Source: Grimontia kaedaensis (lineage in GTDB: Bacteria > Pseudomonadota > Gammaproteobacteria > Enterobacterales > Vibrionaceae). Taken from it: DNA of 64,000 bases. The translations under genes and the position numbers were made by a program. The stretch is from contig NZ_CP082276.1 of assembly GCF_023746615.1 (NCBI RefSeq), positions 1,426,001 through 1,490,000 on the forward strand, read 5' to 3'. Shown one piece after another: positions 1-8,075 of the stretch. Within the stretch, counting starts at the first letter, position 1. Each line of letters begins with the position of its first letter. The notes beneath the pieces were generated by a model. The model did not search any database. It worked only from the letters and a program-made list of their open reading frames with translations, and had not been told where the DNA came from.

Positions 1-203
1 CGGCTATGAGTACTTTAGGCATTGTGAGCCTACCCGGAATGATGACTGGACAAATTCTGGGTGGTACAGAGCCCTTGCTGGCGGTGAAATATCAACTGGT
101 CATCATGGTGGCCATTTTTATCACAGTCACCTTGTCAGTCGCCACCACGCTGAAACTGAGTAGCCTGCGACTCACTGATAGCTATGGAAGACTAAACCAA
201 TAG
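1..203 (+). CDS. fetB: FetB/YbbM-family iron export ABC transporter permease (3' end only)
   Basis: Only the last 66 or so residues lie in the window. The reading frame is open from base 3, so the first ATG at base 6 is internal and the gene starts upstream. The tail has the GIVSLPGMMTGQILGG motif and the VKYQ segment typical of the UPF0014 (FetB/YbbM) family, followed by a hydrophobic membrane helix and a short polar end. In E. coli FetB works with the ATPase FetA to export iron across the inner membrane and protects against oxidative stress. The partner gene is outside the window. A bidirectional terminator follows at 231-254. Confidence 0.75.
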   Translation, partial: AMSTLGIVSLPGMMTGQILGGTEPLLAVKYQLVIMVAIFITVTLSVATTLKLSSLRLTDSYGRLNQ

Positions 204-230
204 CCACATCGCAGAAAGCCAGAAAGCAAA

Positions 231-254
231 AAGCCCGACCAATTGGTCGGGCTT
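231..254. terminator. Bidirectional intrinsic terminator between fetB and nptA
   Basis: Perfect 10-bp inverted repeat AAGCCCGACC / GGTCGGGCTT with an AATT loop, an A-run on the left and T-run on the right. It sits between two convergent genes and can serve both. Confidence 0.85.
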
Positions 255-276
255 TCGTTATTCAGTAAGCTGTCGA

Positions 277-1425
277 TTATGACACTGACAGTACCAAGCC
301 TGGAAGTACAACAAACACTGCGGTCAGGTAGGCCACTACAGCCAGTTTTGTTTTCGCCGCGTAGTCGGCCAGCAGTTCTGCTGCTTTCAGCGGCAGTTCA
401 CGCAGGAACGGAGTACCGAAGATAACCAGAATACCCAGAACGTTGAATGACAGGTGAACCAGTGCAATCTGCAGAGCGAATACTGCATTGCCACCCGTTA
501 CCGCGGTTGCTGCCAGCAGTGCGGTAATACAGGTACCAATGTTCGCACCCAAGGTGAATGGATAAACCTGACGCACGCTCAGTACGTTAGTGCCCACCAG
601 TGGAACCACAAGGCTTGTCGTTGTTGAAGAAGACTGAACCAGAATCGTCACCAGCGTACCCGACGCGATACTGTGAATTGGACCACGGCCGATTGCGCCG
701 TTCAGTACTTCACGCGCTTTACCTACCATCAGTTTCTTCATCAGTTTGCCCATCACAGTGATAGAAACAACAACCAGAAGAATACCGAACAGAACCAGCG
801 CTACACCGCCAAACGAACCAGGGAAGATTTCAAATACTGATTTAGCACCACTCACAACCGGCTTAGTCAAAGGCTTGATGAAGTTCAGGCCTTTCAGGCT
901 GAGGTTGTCTGCTTGCATCAATGGGGATACCAGCCAAGCGGAGATTTTCGCCAGGAAGCCAGTCATCATTTCCAGAGGAAGGAAAATCGCTACCGCAAAC
1001 AGGTTGAAGAAGTCGTGTACGGTGGCACAAGCAAATGCGCGACGGAATTCATCTTTGCAGCGTGCGTGACCCAAACTCACCAAGGTGTTCGTTACCGTGG
1101 TACCAATGTTTGCGCCCATCACCATTGGGATTGCCATTGCAACTGGCAGACCACCAGCAACAAGACCAACGATAATCGCGGTGACTGTACTTGAAGATTG
1201 AATGAGAGCGGTACCAACGATACCAATCATCAAACCTGCAACAGGGTTAGAGGCAAATTCGAAAAGCTCTTTGGCCTGCTCACCTACCGCCCATTTGAAG
1301 CCACTGCCGATCATAGATACGGAAACCAGCAGAAGATACAACATACCAATGAGTGTTGCCCATTGCATTGCACGTTTTGGATTCGCGGACTGAGGTCCTT
1401 GTAGCGCATCAGACTGGATGCTCAT
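277..1425 (-). CDS. nptA: Na+/phosphate symporter, NptA type
   Basis: Sodium-dependent phosphate importer of the inner membrane. The 382-residue protein has the two inverted Na_Pi_cotrans repeats of this family, each carrying the signature QSSS (residues about 76-79 and 263-266) in a GTALIQSSSTVTA / ILVQSSSTTTS context, and many hydrophobic helices throughout. The length equals that of NptA from Vibrio cholerae as I remember it. The gene stands alone and is convergent with the fetB-like gene, sharing its terminator. The upstream region (1426-1974) holds a dyad at 1581-1605 but I could not recognise a clear two-repeat Pho box, so phosphate control is not shown. Confidence 0.9.
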   Translation of the reverse strand: MSIQSDALQGPQSANPKRAMQWATLIGMLYLLLVSVSMIGSGFKWAVGEQAKELFEFASNPVAGLMIGIVGTALIQSSSTVTAIIVGLVAGGLPVAMAIPMVMGANIGTTVTNTLVSLGHARCKDEFRRAFACATVHDFFNLFAVAIFLPLEMMTGFLAKISAWLVSPLMQADNLSLKGLNFIKPLTKPVVSGAKSVFEIFPGSFGGVALVLFGILLVVVSITVMGKLMKKLMVGKAREVLNGAIGRGPIHSIASGTLVTILVQSSSTTTSLVVPLVGTNVLSVRQVYPFTLGANIGTCITALLAATAVTGGNAVFALQIALVHLSFNVLGILVIFGTPFLRELPLKAAELLADYAAKTKLAVVAYLTAVFVVLPGLVLSVS

Positions 1426-1580
1426 AACTCACTTCCTGATAGTAATGATTTCAGTTCGAAGTGGATGCTATGAATTAAATATTACAGAAATATGAATCCA
1501 AGATTGCGACGGCACTTTTTTTACTCTTTTTGTGTTCAAAATATGACCAAACAGAAATTTCCCAAATGGCTAGCAGAAAA

Positions 1581-1605
1581 ATCTTTCATGACAAGTCATA
1601 AAGAT
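1581..1605. promoter_or_regulatory. Inverted repeat upstream of nptA
   Basis: ATCTTT-c-ATGAC-AA-GTCAT-AAAGAT: an 11-bp dyad with one bulged base, about 155 bases upstream of the nptA start. It has no T-run, so an operator is more likely than a terminator. No known binding site is assigned. Confidence 0.35.
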
Positions 1606-1924
1606 GTTTCGAACTGTTACTATTTCTCTCCACAATATGACCACAAAACAACACCTAAAAAGTCAGGCTTGCTGCCTTAATTTTCATCAATGGAAATTTA
1701 TTTTACGAAGAACTCGGTAGGAAGAATTTCTCACCATGTCATCTTTAGCAATTTTGAGTTTCCAGATGTGGAGACTTCCTCTGCGATAAGGGTGTCATCG
1801 AGCTTAGAAACGTAGCGACTATATCTCCAGCGGCGATGGCTAGCTATGTCTGAGAGCGTTGTTTCTGTTTGTAAGGAGTGTGGCCAGCTCACACAATACA
1901 ACGTCACAACTTATGCAGGGATCT

Positions 1925-1954
1925 GAGCCAGCTTGACGAGGTCGTGGCTGGCTC
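1925..1954 (-). terminator. Possible weak terminator hairpin of the lipoprotein gene
   Basis: GAGCCAGC / GCTGGCTC stem of 8 bp with a 14-base loop just after the stop of the minus-strand lipoprotein gene. There is no U-tract on either strand, so its activity is doubtful. Confidence 0.3.
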
Positions 1955-1974
1955 CATGAGATGACTAAGAGTGC

Positions 1975-3684
1975 TTATTCACCCGGGTAGATGATAAACG
2001 TAATGCAGCTGTTATCTACGTAGCTCCAGCGATAGTCATTTTGAGCGCAGAAGGTCACAGGTTGCATCTGGCCAGAAGAAAGGTCGTGTGTATAAGTCTC
2101 ACCTAATTGATACGTCGACTCAGCAACCATGCTGCTGGCAGCAACAAAGAAACTGCGGTTAAATGAATTGTCCGATTTAAAGACAGTGGAGGAAGCGTCA
2201 AAGCTGACTTGTTTTGCATCAGCGACATCTAGGTTCACTCTCTTGCTTGTCTCTCCATTATATTCTTCACCATTCACTCTTACGATAGCTGTAGGAGCGT
2301 CTGTTCTGGCTCCTCTTGCGTAGATGTATTGCGACACGTTGAAGCCTTTAGCTGTGTTCCCGAAATACTCGTCTTGATAGGCGCCATTAATTGCTCTCAC
2401 CTCAAGTTTAAAGTTCCTTGTACTGGCGGGAAGGTCAAAATCCAAATGCTTTTCACTGGTAAGAAGATTAAGTACGCGATGCTCTGCATAAGTGCTATCC
2501 GTTAGCGACCATTCATAAGTGATAGGGCCGGGTGCTGTATAACTCACTTCATCCTTAATCTGAACACTTCGAGTAATAGTGGTGGATACGGTCTCTTCAG
2601 ATTGGTTCGTGAGAGTCTCAAGTGTGGGGCTCGATACAATGTCATCGTCAGTCAGAGACGAAACAACTTTCCAAGTGTCAGACTCACAGTCGTTTAAGTC
2701 ATAGCACCACATAAAGTGCAAGTCGCCATACTGCGGATACTTAAAGCGCAGTACCGACGTTCCTTCTTCAAGACCAGCATAAATCAGGAAGTTATCCAAC
2801 GGGCTTTTTAACAAATCCCAAGACCCGCCTTCTCTGTAGGCAGCAGCATCGAGCTCAACGCACTGATCAGGGTCAACGGTTACCGCAACCGCAGGATTCG
2901 CTGGCGCGACTGACAAACTATTACCATCATGACATGTTGGCAATGTCGCCGTTCCATTCACTTCGATATTCAAATACCGCTTTACAACTTCTCCACCACC
3001 TTCAAGTCGAACAAACACTTTTTGGATCTCCGTCCCGTCGGTGTCCATCAAATAATCGTAATGATTCAAAGGGCGATAGGTGAGTGTGTTTCTTGCCTGA
3101 TTGACGATTAGCTGTCCGCGGCTTGGCTGTTCTACCTCAATAAACTTGAGGTCCAAATCACTAAATGCATCCACACCAACTGTTTTGTCGGATTCTTTGT
3201 CCGTTGTTAGCGTGATCACTTCTGTGCTGTGGTTGGTAATGGCTATATTGATGCATTTTTCAAAACCTTCTAAGGTCTCACTGTCGTAGCGGGATTTATC
3301 AGCACAGCCCGTCAGCAAAAATTCACCTGGATTATTTTGCATGAATGTATAGGAATCGCCTTGGGACTCCGATAACACCGCCATGCTGCCATTGCTGACC
3401 TCTTTCAACGTCCAATCGTGCTCGGGTAACCCCTCTCCTTCAACCGTTGCAGTAAACGTTGAAGACTCGCCTGCAAAAAGATGTAGAGAGCTCCTGTTGT
3501 CCTTTGGCAGAGGAATAAAGGTACGCTGATTGTATGCCAAAGAGTATGATTCAAGCTCACCGCTACTGGGTGTTGGTTCTTCAGGAGAAGTCGACCCGCC
3601 ATTACTGGTGCTACCTGAGTCACTACCTCCACCACCACAGCCCAATAGAGCCAACGCTATTGGTATGCAAATCATTGTGCGCAT
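1975..3684 (-). CDS. Large secreted lipoprotein of unknown function
   Basis: The 569-residue product starts with a short hydrophobic leader ending in a lipobox, ALLGC (Cys16), followed by GGGGSDSG and a Ser/Thr/Gly/Pro linker to about residue 45. This marks it as a lipid-anchored envelope protein. The rest is acidic and Thr/Ser-rich with several Ig-like or cadherin-like stretches (for example the VEQPSRGQLIV...LTYRPL segment near residue 185, which resembles repeats in large adhesins). No catalytic motif was recognised. It lies downstream of the glutathione peroxidase gene in the same direction, 173 bases away, so it probably has its own promoter. The leader closely resembles that of the lipoprotein at 33024-33566. 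Function unknown. Confidence 0.7.
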   Translation of the reverse strand: MRTMICIPIALALLGCGGGGSDSGSTSNGGSTSPEEPTPSSGELESYSLAYNQRTFIPLPKDNRSSLHLFAGESSTFTATVEGEGLPEHDWTLKEVSNGSMAVLSESQGDSYTFMQNNPGEFLLTGCADKSRYDSETLEGFEKCINIAITNHSTEVITLTTDKESDKTVGVDAFSDLDLKFIEVEQPSRGQLIVNQARNTLTYRPLNHYDYLMDTDGTEIQKVFVRLEGGGEVVKRYLNIEVNGTATLPTCHDGNSLSVAPANPAVAVTVDPDQCVELDAAAYREGGSWDLLKSPLDNFLIYAGLEEGTSVLRFKYPQYGDLHFMWCYDLNDCESDTWKVVSSLTDDDIVSSPTLETLTNQSEETVSTTITRSVQIKDEVSYTAPGPITYEWSLTDSTYAEHRVLNLLTSEKHLDFDLPASTRNFKLEVRAINGAYQDEYFGNTAKGFNVSQYIYARGARTDAPTAIVRVNGEEYNGETSKRVNLDVADAKQVSFDASSTVFKSDNSFNRSFFVAASSMVAESTYQLGETYTHDLSSGQMQPVTFCAQNDYRWSYVDNSCITFIIYPGE

Positions 3685-3857
3685 AGAACTTCCTCGTCAG
3701 TTTGTTCAAATTATCCTTTGCACACACTATGAACTTACATTCACAAGCTCAATGATGGAAATCGATTACATAATCAATAATTTGCACTTCCTTTTGACTT
3801 CTGGTGAGTCGCTCAAACTTTATTGCAAATAAAAATAGTTTTCATTTGAGAGCAATC

Positions 3858-4400
3858 TCATTTTTGGATGATACTCTCCAAAGTCATTGTTATTTTTGGG
3901 GATACAGGGCTGACCGAGCTCGGAAACGTGGCAATCACTTCACCTTTTGCGTTGATAAGGTATTTGTAGAAATTCCATCTCGGTTCGACCCCTGCCTGCT
4001 TACTGATTTCTGCAAACACCGGGTTAGCATCGCTCCCTTTTACAGGGCTTCTCGCCATCATCGGAAACGTCACGCCATAATCGAGATAACAGACTTTCGC
4101 GGAACGCTCCTCGTTGCCTCTGTCTTGGTTAAAGTCATTAGACGGAAAACCAATCACACTGAAGTCTTCGTCTTTGTATTTTTGATAGAGCGCTTCTAAT
4201 TGTTCAAACTGGGGCGTATATCCGCATTGGCTAGCCGTGTTCACCACCAGCAAGGTTTTGCCTTTGAAGGTCTCGCAAAGGTCGACGGTCTCGTTAGAGT
4301 TAAGCTTTCGTTGCGAGCCATTGAGAATATCTGGACAACTTTCTGCTATTGCTGGGGCGCTGAGAGCAAGGGTGATAACGGCGGTAGTGAGCATTTTCAT
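3858..4400 (-). CDS. Periplasmic glutathione peroxidase family protein
   Basis: Thiol peroxidase of the GPx fold, predicted to reduce hydroperoxides in the periplasm. The 180-residue form starts at the inner Met (MKMLTTAV), which has AAAAAGG seven bases upstream and a signal peptide ending near AIAES. The longer ORF start at 4430 lacks a ribosome-binding site. The active-site Cys lies in NTASQCGYTPQF, followed by FPSNDFNQD and the WNFYKYL motif with the conserved Trp. At the usual FPCNQF position the sequence is FPSNDF, so the canonical Gln is replaced, as in some bacterial GPx. No selenocysteine signal is present. Stands alone ahead of the lipoprotein gene. Confidence 0.85.
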   Translation of the reverse strand: MKMLTTAVITLALSAPAIAESCPDILNGSQRKLNSNETVDLCETFKGKTLLVVNTASQCGYTPQFEQLEALYQKYKDEDFSVIGFPSNDFNQDRGNEERSAKVCYLDYGVTFPMMARSPVKGSDANPVFAEISKQAGVEPRWNFYKYLINAKGEVIATFPSSVSPVSPKITMTLESIIQK

Positions 4401-4651
4401 TGGAAAACCTTTTTGAGTGGTTGTCGACATTGAGCATTACCCGAACCAGAGAAAAAAGATCAGATCACTGCACTGTCGATTGACCGCAAACAAGAGTGTG
4501 TCATTTTCAATGCCAGTGGTGAATTAGTGTGAAAACAAGATACTTAAGGGGCTAACTTGTGTGAGTATGCTTATACAGGTTCGCCCCGACAATACGGTTT
4601 GCTGCCTGACGCGGATATACTTTCGCTATATCGACAGAATCAGGTGCAGGG

Positions 4652-5419
4652 ATGACGACAGAAAGACGCGAAAAAGCCTCATCAATAACCCGTGTATTGG
4701 AAATTATCCAAGCAATCTCCTGCTCAGAACGGCCACCTAGTCCAGCCGAACTGTCAATCATGCTCGATATTCCTAAACCCAGCATTCACAGATTGCTGCA
4801 ACAGCTCGAACGGGAAGGCTTTGTACAAACCAACATGCGTGGAAACCTTATACCAGCCAACCGCATGAATGACATTGCGCTCGGTGTATTACACACCACA
4901 CACTTCAAAGCGATTCGACAGGCGATTTTACAAAAGCTAGCCAACGAGGTGGGCGAAACCTGCGGCATCTCTCTGCCAAATGGTATCGATATGATCTATT
5001 TCGAACGCGTGCAGACTAACTGGCCACTGCAGATTAATTTGCCGACAGGAAGTCATACGCCTATTTGTTGTACTGCCAGTGGCAAGCTCTATCTCAGCAC
5101 CCTGTCGAAACGCCATCGCCAAAGACTTATCAATAATATGAGTCTGGAGCGGCACGCGAAGAACACCATCACCGACCCCATTGATTTGGAGCGTGCGATC
5201 ACGGAGATCGAAAAGCAGGATCTTGGTATTGACAATGAAGAGTTTATTGATGGCATGGCCGCTATCTCAGTACCTATTCGTAATGAAGATGGGCAGTTGT
5301 ATGCTTGCTTGTTTACCCATGCCCCGGTATTCAGAAGTTCATTGGATGACTTGCTGAGGTTCGAGCCGCAACTTCGACGCGCAGCAAGGGATCTGGAAGT
5401 TCTGATGAGGGATGGTTAA
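4652..5419 (+). CDS. IclR-family transcriptional regulator
   Basis: The 255-residue protein has an N-terminal winged helix-turn-helix (residues about 10-70, with the SPAELSIMLDIPKPSIHRLLQQLEREG pattern split by the recognition helix) and a C-terminal IclR effector domain (about 80-250, with TGSHTPICCTASGK and the DNEEFIDGMAAISVP region). IclR proteins bind DNA as dimers or tetramers and respond to small metabolites. It is convergent with the amino-acid ABC operon and shares the terminator at 5511-5535. No obvious target gene lies next to its promoter, as the upstream neighbour is the divergent glutathione peroxidase gene. Confidence 0.9.
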   Translation: MTTERREKASSITRVLEIIQAISCSERPPSPAELSIMLDIPKPSIHRLLQQLEREGFVQTNMRGNLIPANRMNDIALGVLHTTHFKAIRQAILQKLANEVGETCGISLPNGIDMIYFERVQTNWPLQINLPTGSHTPICCTASGKLYLSTLSKRHRQRLINNMSLERHAKNTITDPIDLERAITEIEKQDLGIDNEEFIDGMAAISVPIRNEDGQLYACLFTHAPVFRSSLDDLLRFEPQLRRAARDLEVLMRDG

Positions 5420-5510
5420 CATCAAAAGCGCTGCTCTGGCGTCCCCGATTCAATATCGTATTGGTACATCAGCATCCGTATCGACAGAATGAGTTTGGAA
5501 TAAGAAAAAA

Positions 5511-5535
5511 CCCCTTAATCGGCCAGATTAAGGGG
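5511..5535. terminator. Bidirectional terminator between IclR gene and ABC operon
   Basis: Perfect 10-bp stem CCCCTTAATC / GATTAAGGGG with loop GGCCA, A6 on the left and T-rich tail on the right. Confidence 0.85.
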
Positions 5536-5578
5536 CTTTAATTTAGTGGAACATCAACCAGGGGAACAGTTGAATTCG

Positions 5579-6310
5579 TTATGCTGCACGCGCCACGAAG
5601 GCTTTGGTGCGTTCGTTTTGAGGATTACCAAAAATCTGGGATGGCGGCCCCTGCTCGACAATCACGCCACCTTCCATGAAGATCACCTTGTCGGCAATCT
5701 CACGGGCAAACTGCATTTCATGGGTCACGACAATCATGGTTTGCTTTTGCTTGGCGAGTGCTTTCATGACCGCCAACACTTCTTCTACCCATTCAGGGTC
5801 GAGCGCAGACGTGGGTTCATCAAACAGGATCACTTCACCTTTACACGCCATCGCACGGGCGATGCCAACACGTTGCTGCTGACCACCGGAAAGTTGCGCA
5901 GGGTATTTCTCCAAATGCGCTTCCATTCCGACGCTGACCAACAATTTACGTGCAGTTTCCAGCGCTTTATCTTTTGGCTCTTTCCATACGGTGATCAGCG
6001 ATTCCGCCACGTTTTCCAGTGCGGTTTTGTTGGCGAACAACGCATAGCTCTGGAACACAAAACTGCTTTGTTTACGAAGCTGGTGAATCTCGTTTTTCGA
6101 TACCTTGCCAGCGTTAACACGCACATCACCAATCTGGATTTCACCACCACTTGGCACTTCGAGGTAGTTCAGACAACGAAGCAGTGTTGACTTACCCGTA
6201 CCAGACGGGCCGATGATCACCACAATCTCACCTTGTTTGACATCGAGATCGATTTGCTTCAGCACCTCGACATCACCAAAGCGTTTGCTCAAATTTTTTA
6301 CTTCAATCAT
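5579..6310 (-). CDS. Polar amino-acid ABC transporter, ATP-binding protein
   Basis: ATPase of a polar amino-acid uptake system, 243 residues, the usual size for GlnQ/HisP/TcyN-type subunits. Walker A is GPSGTGKS (residues 34-41), the ABC signature LSGGQQQRVG is near 140, and Walker B VILFDEPTSALDP is near 165, followed by a conserved H-loop (VVTHEM). Its ATG overlaps the permease stop by four bases (ATGA), so the two are translationally coupled. It is the last gene of a three-gene operon. Substrate is discussed under the binding protein. Confidence 0.92.
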   Translation of the reverse strand: MIEVKNLSKRFGDVEVLKQIDLDVKQGEIVVIIGPSGTGKSTLLRCLNYLEVPSGGEIQIGDVRVNAGKVSKNEIHQLRKQSSFVFQSYALFANKTALENVAESLITVWKEPKDKALETARKLLVSVGMEAHLEKYPAQLSGGQQQRVGIARAMACKGEVILFDEPTSALDPEWVEEVLAVMKALAKQKQTMIVVTHEMQFAREIADKVIFMEGGVIVEQGPPSQIFGNPQNERTKAFVARAA

Positions 6311-6981
6311 CGTGCATACGCCTTGTTCAATCGGACTTCCATCACCGTTTGAATACGGGTGAAGAAAATCACCACCAGCCAGTAAATCAATGCCACCGCC
6401 ATGAAAGCTTCAAAGAACTTAAAGCTCGAAGAGGCTTCCATCTGTGCCTTCGCCATGATTTCCGCGACTCCCAGCGTAAACGCCAGTGACGTACTTTTGA
6501 TCATGTCGATGAAGTAGTTCATCAATGAAGGTGTTGCGACGCGCGCTGCCTGCGGCAGGATAATGCGTTTCATTGCCTGGAGTTCAGTCATACCGACACT
6601 CAGGCTGGCTTCCATCTGGTTCTTATCAATCCCCAGAATCGCACCGCGAATACTCTCGGCCATGTAGGCAGAGAAATGGAGCGACAAGCCAATCACAGCG
6701 GCGGTGAAAGCATCCATCCCTACAAATATCGGGAAGACCTGTGGCAGTCCGTAATACAGTAAAAAGAGCTGAACCAGCAGCGGTGTGCCGCGGAAGAACG
6801 AAATGTACACGGCGACGACAGAGTCGAGCACTTTGACTTTGAACACCCTTACCAGTGCCAGCAGCACCGACAGCACCAGAGCAATCACAAAGCCAATCAG
6901 TGACATTTCCAGAGTTATTCCCAGATACTTAACCAGTATCGGGAACAACTCCAGCATGTAGTTAAAGTCGAAGCTCTGCAT
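6307..6981 (-). CDS. Polar amino-acid ABC transporter, permease
   Basis: Integral membrane subunit of 224 residues with about five membrane helices. The EAA loop that contacts the ATPase is intact (MEASLSVGMT..Q....ILPQAAR, near residues 125-150). It belongs to the His/Glu/Gln/Arg/opine permease family. As it is a single permease in the operon, it probably acts as a homodimer. Its start overlaps the stop of the binding-protein gene by one base (TAATG). Confidence 0.92.
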   Translation of the reverse strand: MQSFDFNYMLELFPILVKYLGITLEMSLIGFVIALVLSVLLALVRVFKVKVLDSVVAVYISFFRGTPLLVQLFLLYYGLPQVFPIFVGMDAFTAAVIGLSLHFSAYMAESIRGAILGIDKNQMEASLSVGMTELQAMKRIILPQAARVATPSLMNYFIDMIKSTSLAFTLGVAEIMAKAQMEASSSFKFFEAFMAVALIYWLVVIFFTRIQTVMEVRLNKAYAR

Positions 6982-7739
6982 TATTTCGTGATGTCAGAGT
7001 CAAACCACTTCTCTGAAATCTCGCTGAGGGTGCCATCAGCTTTCATTTCAGTCAGTGCCTGATCAACTTTGGCTTTAATAGCCAGCTTCTCAGGAGTGTT
7101 CAGGAATGGCATTGCATTCTGGATAGTTTCGAACGGTTCACCCGCCAATTGCAGTGGCAACCCGGACTTTTTGATCAGCTGTGCTGAAGAAACACGGTCC
7201 ATCACGAACGCATCAGTACGACCCAATGCCACATCTTGTTCGAAACCTGAATCGTAAGTGATGATGTTGATCTCGTTGGCTTTGTCGTAGTTACGCAGCA
7301 GTTGCTCGAAGTTACTGCCAAGGTTAACCGCCACTTTCTTGCCTTTCAGATCCTCGATACCTTCGATGTCTTCGCGGCCCTTACGCACAACCACCTGCGC
7401 ACCGTCTACCACATAAGGAACAGAGAAAGCGTATTTTGCTTTACGCGCGTCAGTCATGGTGATTTGGTTGCTGATGGTGTCGATGTGGCCGGCTTCCAGC
7501 ATGCCGAAAAGGCCTGAGAAGTTTGCAGTCACGAACTCAACGTCGTAGTCCGCACGCTCGCCAATTTCATTCCATACATCGATCTCAAAGCCTTGCAGCT
7601 TGTCCATTTTCACAAAGGTAAATGGGAAATAGCGACCAGACATGCCCACTTTAATTTCTTCTTGGGCAAGCGAAGCGGTCGAAGTGAAGCTTGCTGCAAG
7701 TGCGACGATAGCAAGCAAAACGTTTTTTATAGCAGGCAT
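6981..7739 (-). CDS. Polar amino-acid ABC transporter, periplasmic substrate-binding protein (cystine-type possible)
   Basis: First gene of the operon, 252 residues, with a signal peptide cleaved near SLAQE. It is a SBP_bac_3 (cluster F) binding protein: the lobe-1 motif YFPFTFV, GFEIDVWNEI, then SGLFGMLEAGHIDTISNQI and the TDARKAKYAFSVPY stretch. The SNQI..T..RKAKY pattern resembles cystine-binding proteins (TcyA/TcyJ/FliY), but substrate cannot be fixed from sequence. It delivers ligand to the downstream permease and ATPase. The 335-base region upstream holds the operon promoter. Confidence 0.88.
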   Translation of the reverse strand: MPAIKNVLLAIVALAASFTSTASLAQEEIKVGMSGRYFPFTFVKMDKLQGFEIDVWNEIGERADYDVEFVTANFSGLFGMLEAGHIDTISNQITMTDARKAKYAFSVPYVVDGAQVVVRKGREDIEGIEDLKGKKVAVNLGSNFEQLLRNYDKANEINIITYDSGFEQDVALGRTDAFVMDRVSSAQLIKKSGLPLQLAGEPFETIQNAMPFLNTPEKLAIKAKVDQALTEMKADGTLSEISEKWFDSDITK

Positions 7740-8074
7740 GGTTACAACTCCAATTGTTATTCTATTTATTTCCCAAACGGCCTTTGGGCTTCAACACCTT
7801 ACTCCCGATACGCTTAATGTTCGTAAGGTGCTTCGATTTATGGAGCCAAATGTAACTCATACATTTTTTTGTGATAAATAACGAAATGTTCTATGTAATA
7901 ATCTGCAAATAAGAGTATTTATAGATACATCCGCCGCATCGATTACTTTTTGAGCAAATATTACTCTGAACTATCCCTGCTCTATCGAATTTTAAAAAGG
8001 CAGAAAAAATTTCACCCCCTCTGCCTCACTCGCCCGTTTATACCGACAAACCAGCAAGAAAAAGGAATCGGTAT
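7740..8074. other. Divergent promoter region between ABC operon and VWA lipoprotein gene
   Basis: 335 bases, AT-rich in the middle, with no gene. It must hold promoters for both directions. The only clear structure is the start-codon hairpin at 8039-8075. Confidence 0.5.
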
Positions 8075-8075
8075 A
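8039..8075 (+). promoter_or_regulatory. Hairpin over the ribosome-binding site of the VWA lipoprotein gene
   Basis: Perfect 8-bp inverted repeat TATACCGA (8039-8046) / TCGGTATA (8068-8075). The Shine-Dalgarno AAAGGA (8061-8066) lies in the 21-base loop and the last stem base is the A of the ATG. It could control translation or be an operator dyad. Confidence 0.4.

Larger units (their letters stand above)
1426..1974. other. Intergenic region between nptA and the large lipoprotein gene
   Basis: 549 bases without a supported gene. The left end must hold the nptA promoter (minus strand). A 62-codon plus-strand ORF at 1492-1680 has no visible ribosome-binding site or family resemblance and is not called. 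The region contains a dyad at 1581-1605 and a weak hairpin at 1925-1954 downstream of the lipoprotein gene. Confidence 0.6.

Noticed and set aside
1492..1680. 62-codon plus-strand ORF upstream of nptA
   Set aside because: No ribosome-binding site, no family resemblance and AT-rich composition.
4401..4430. Ten extra residues at the glutathione peroxidase start
   Set aside because: They would precede the signal peptide and have no ribosome-binding site, whereas the inner ATG has a good one.
8039..8075. Cyclic-di-GMP riboswitch upstream of the VWA gene
   Set aside because: A short ACAAACCAGC stretch resembles part of a GEMM element but the rest of the conserved fold is missing.
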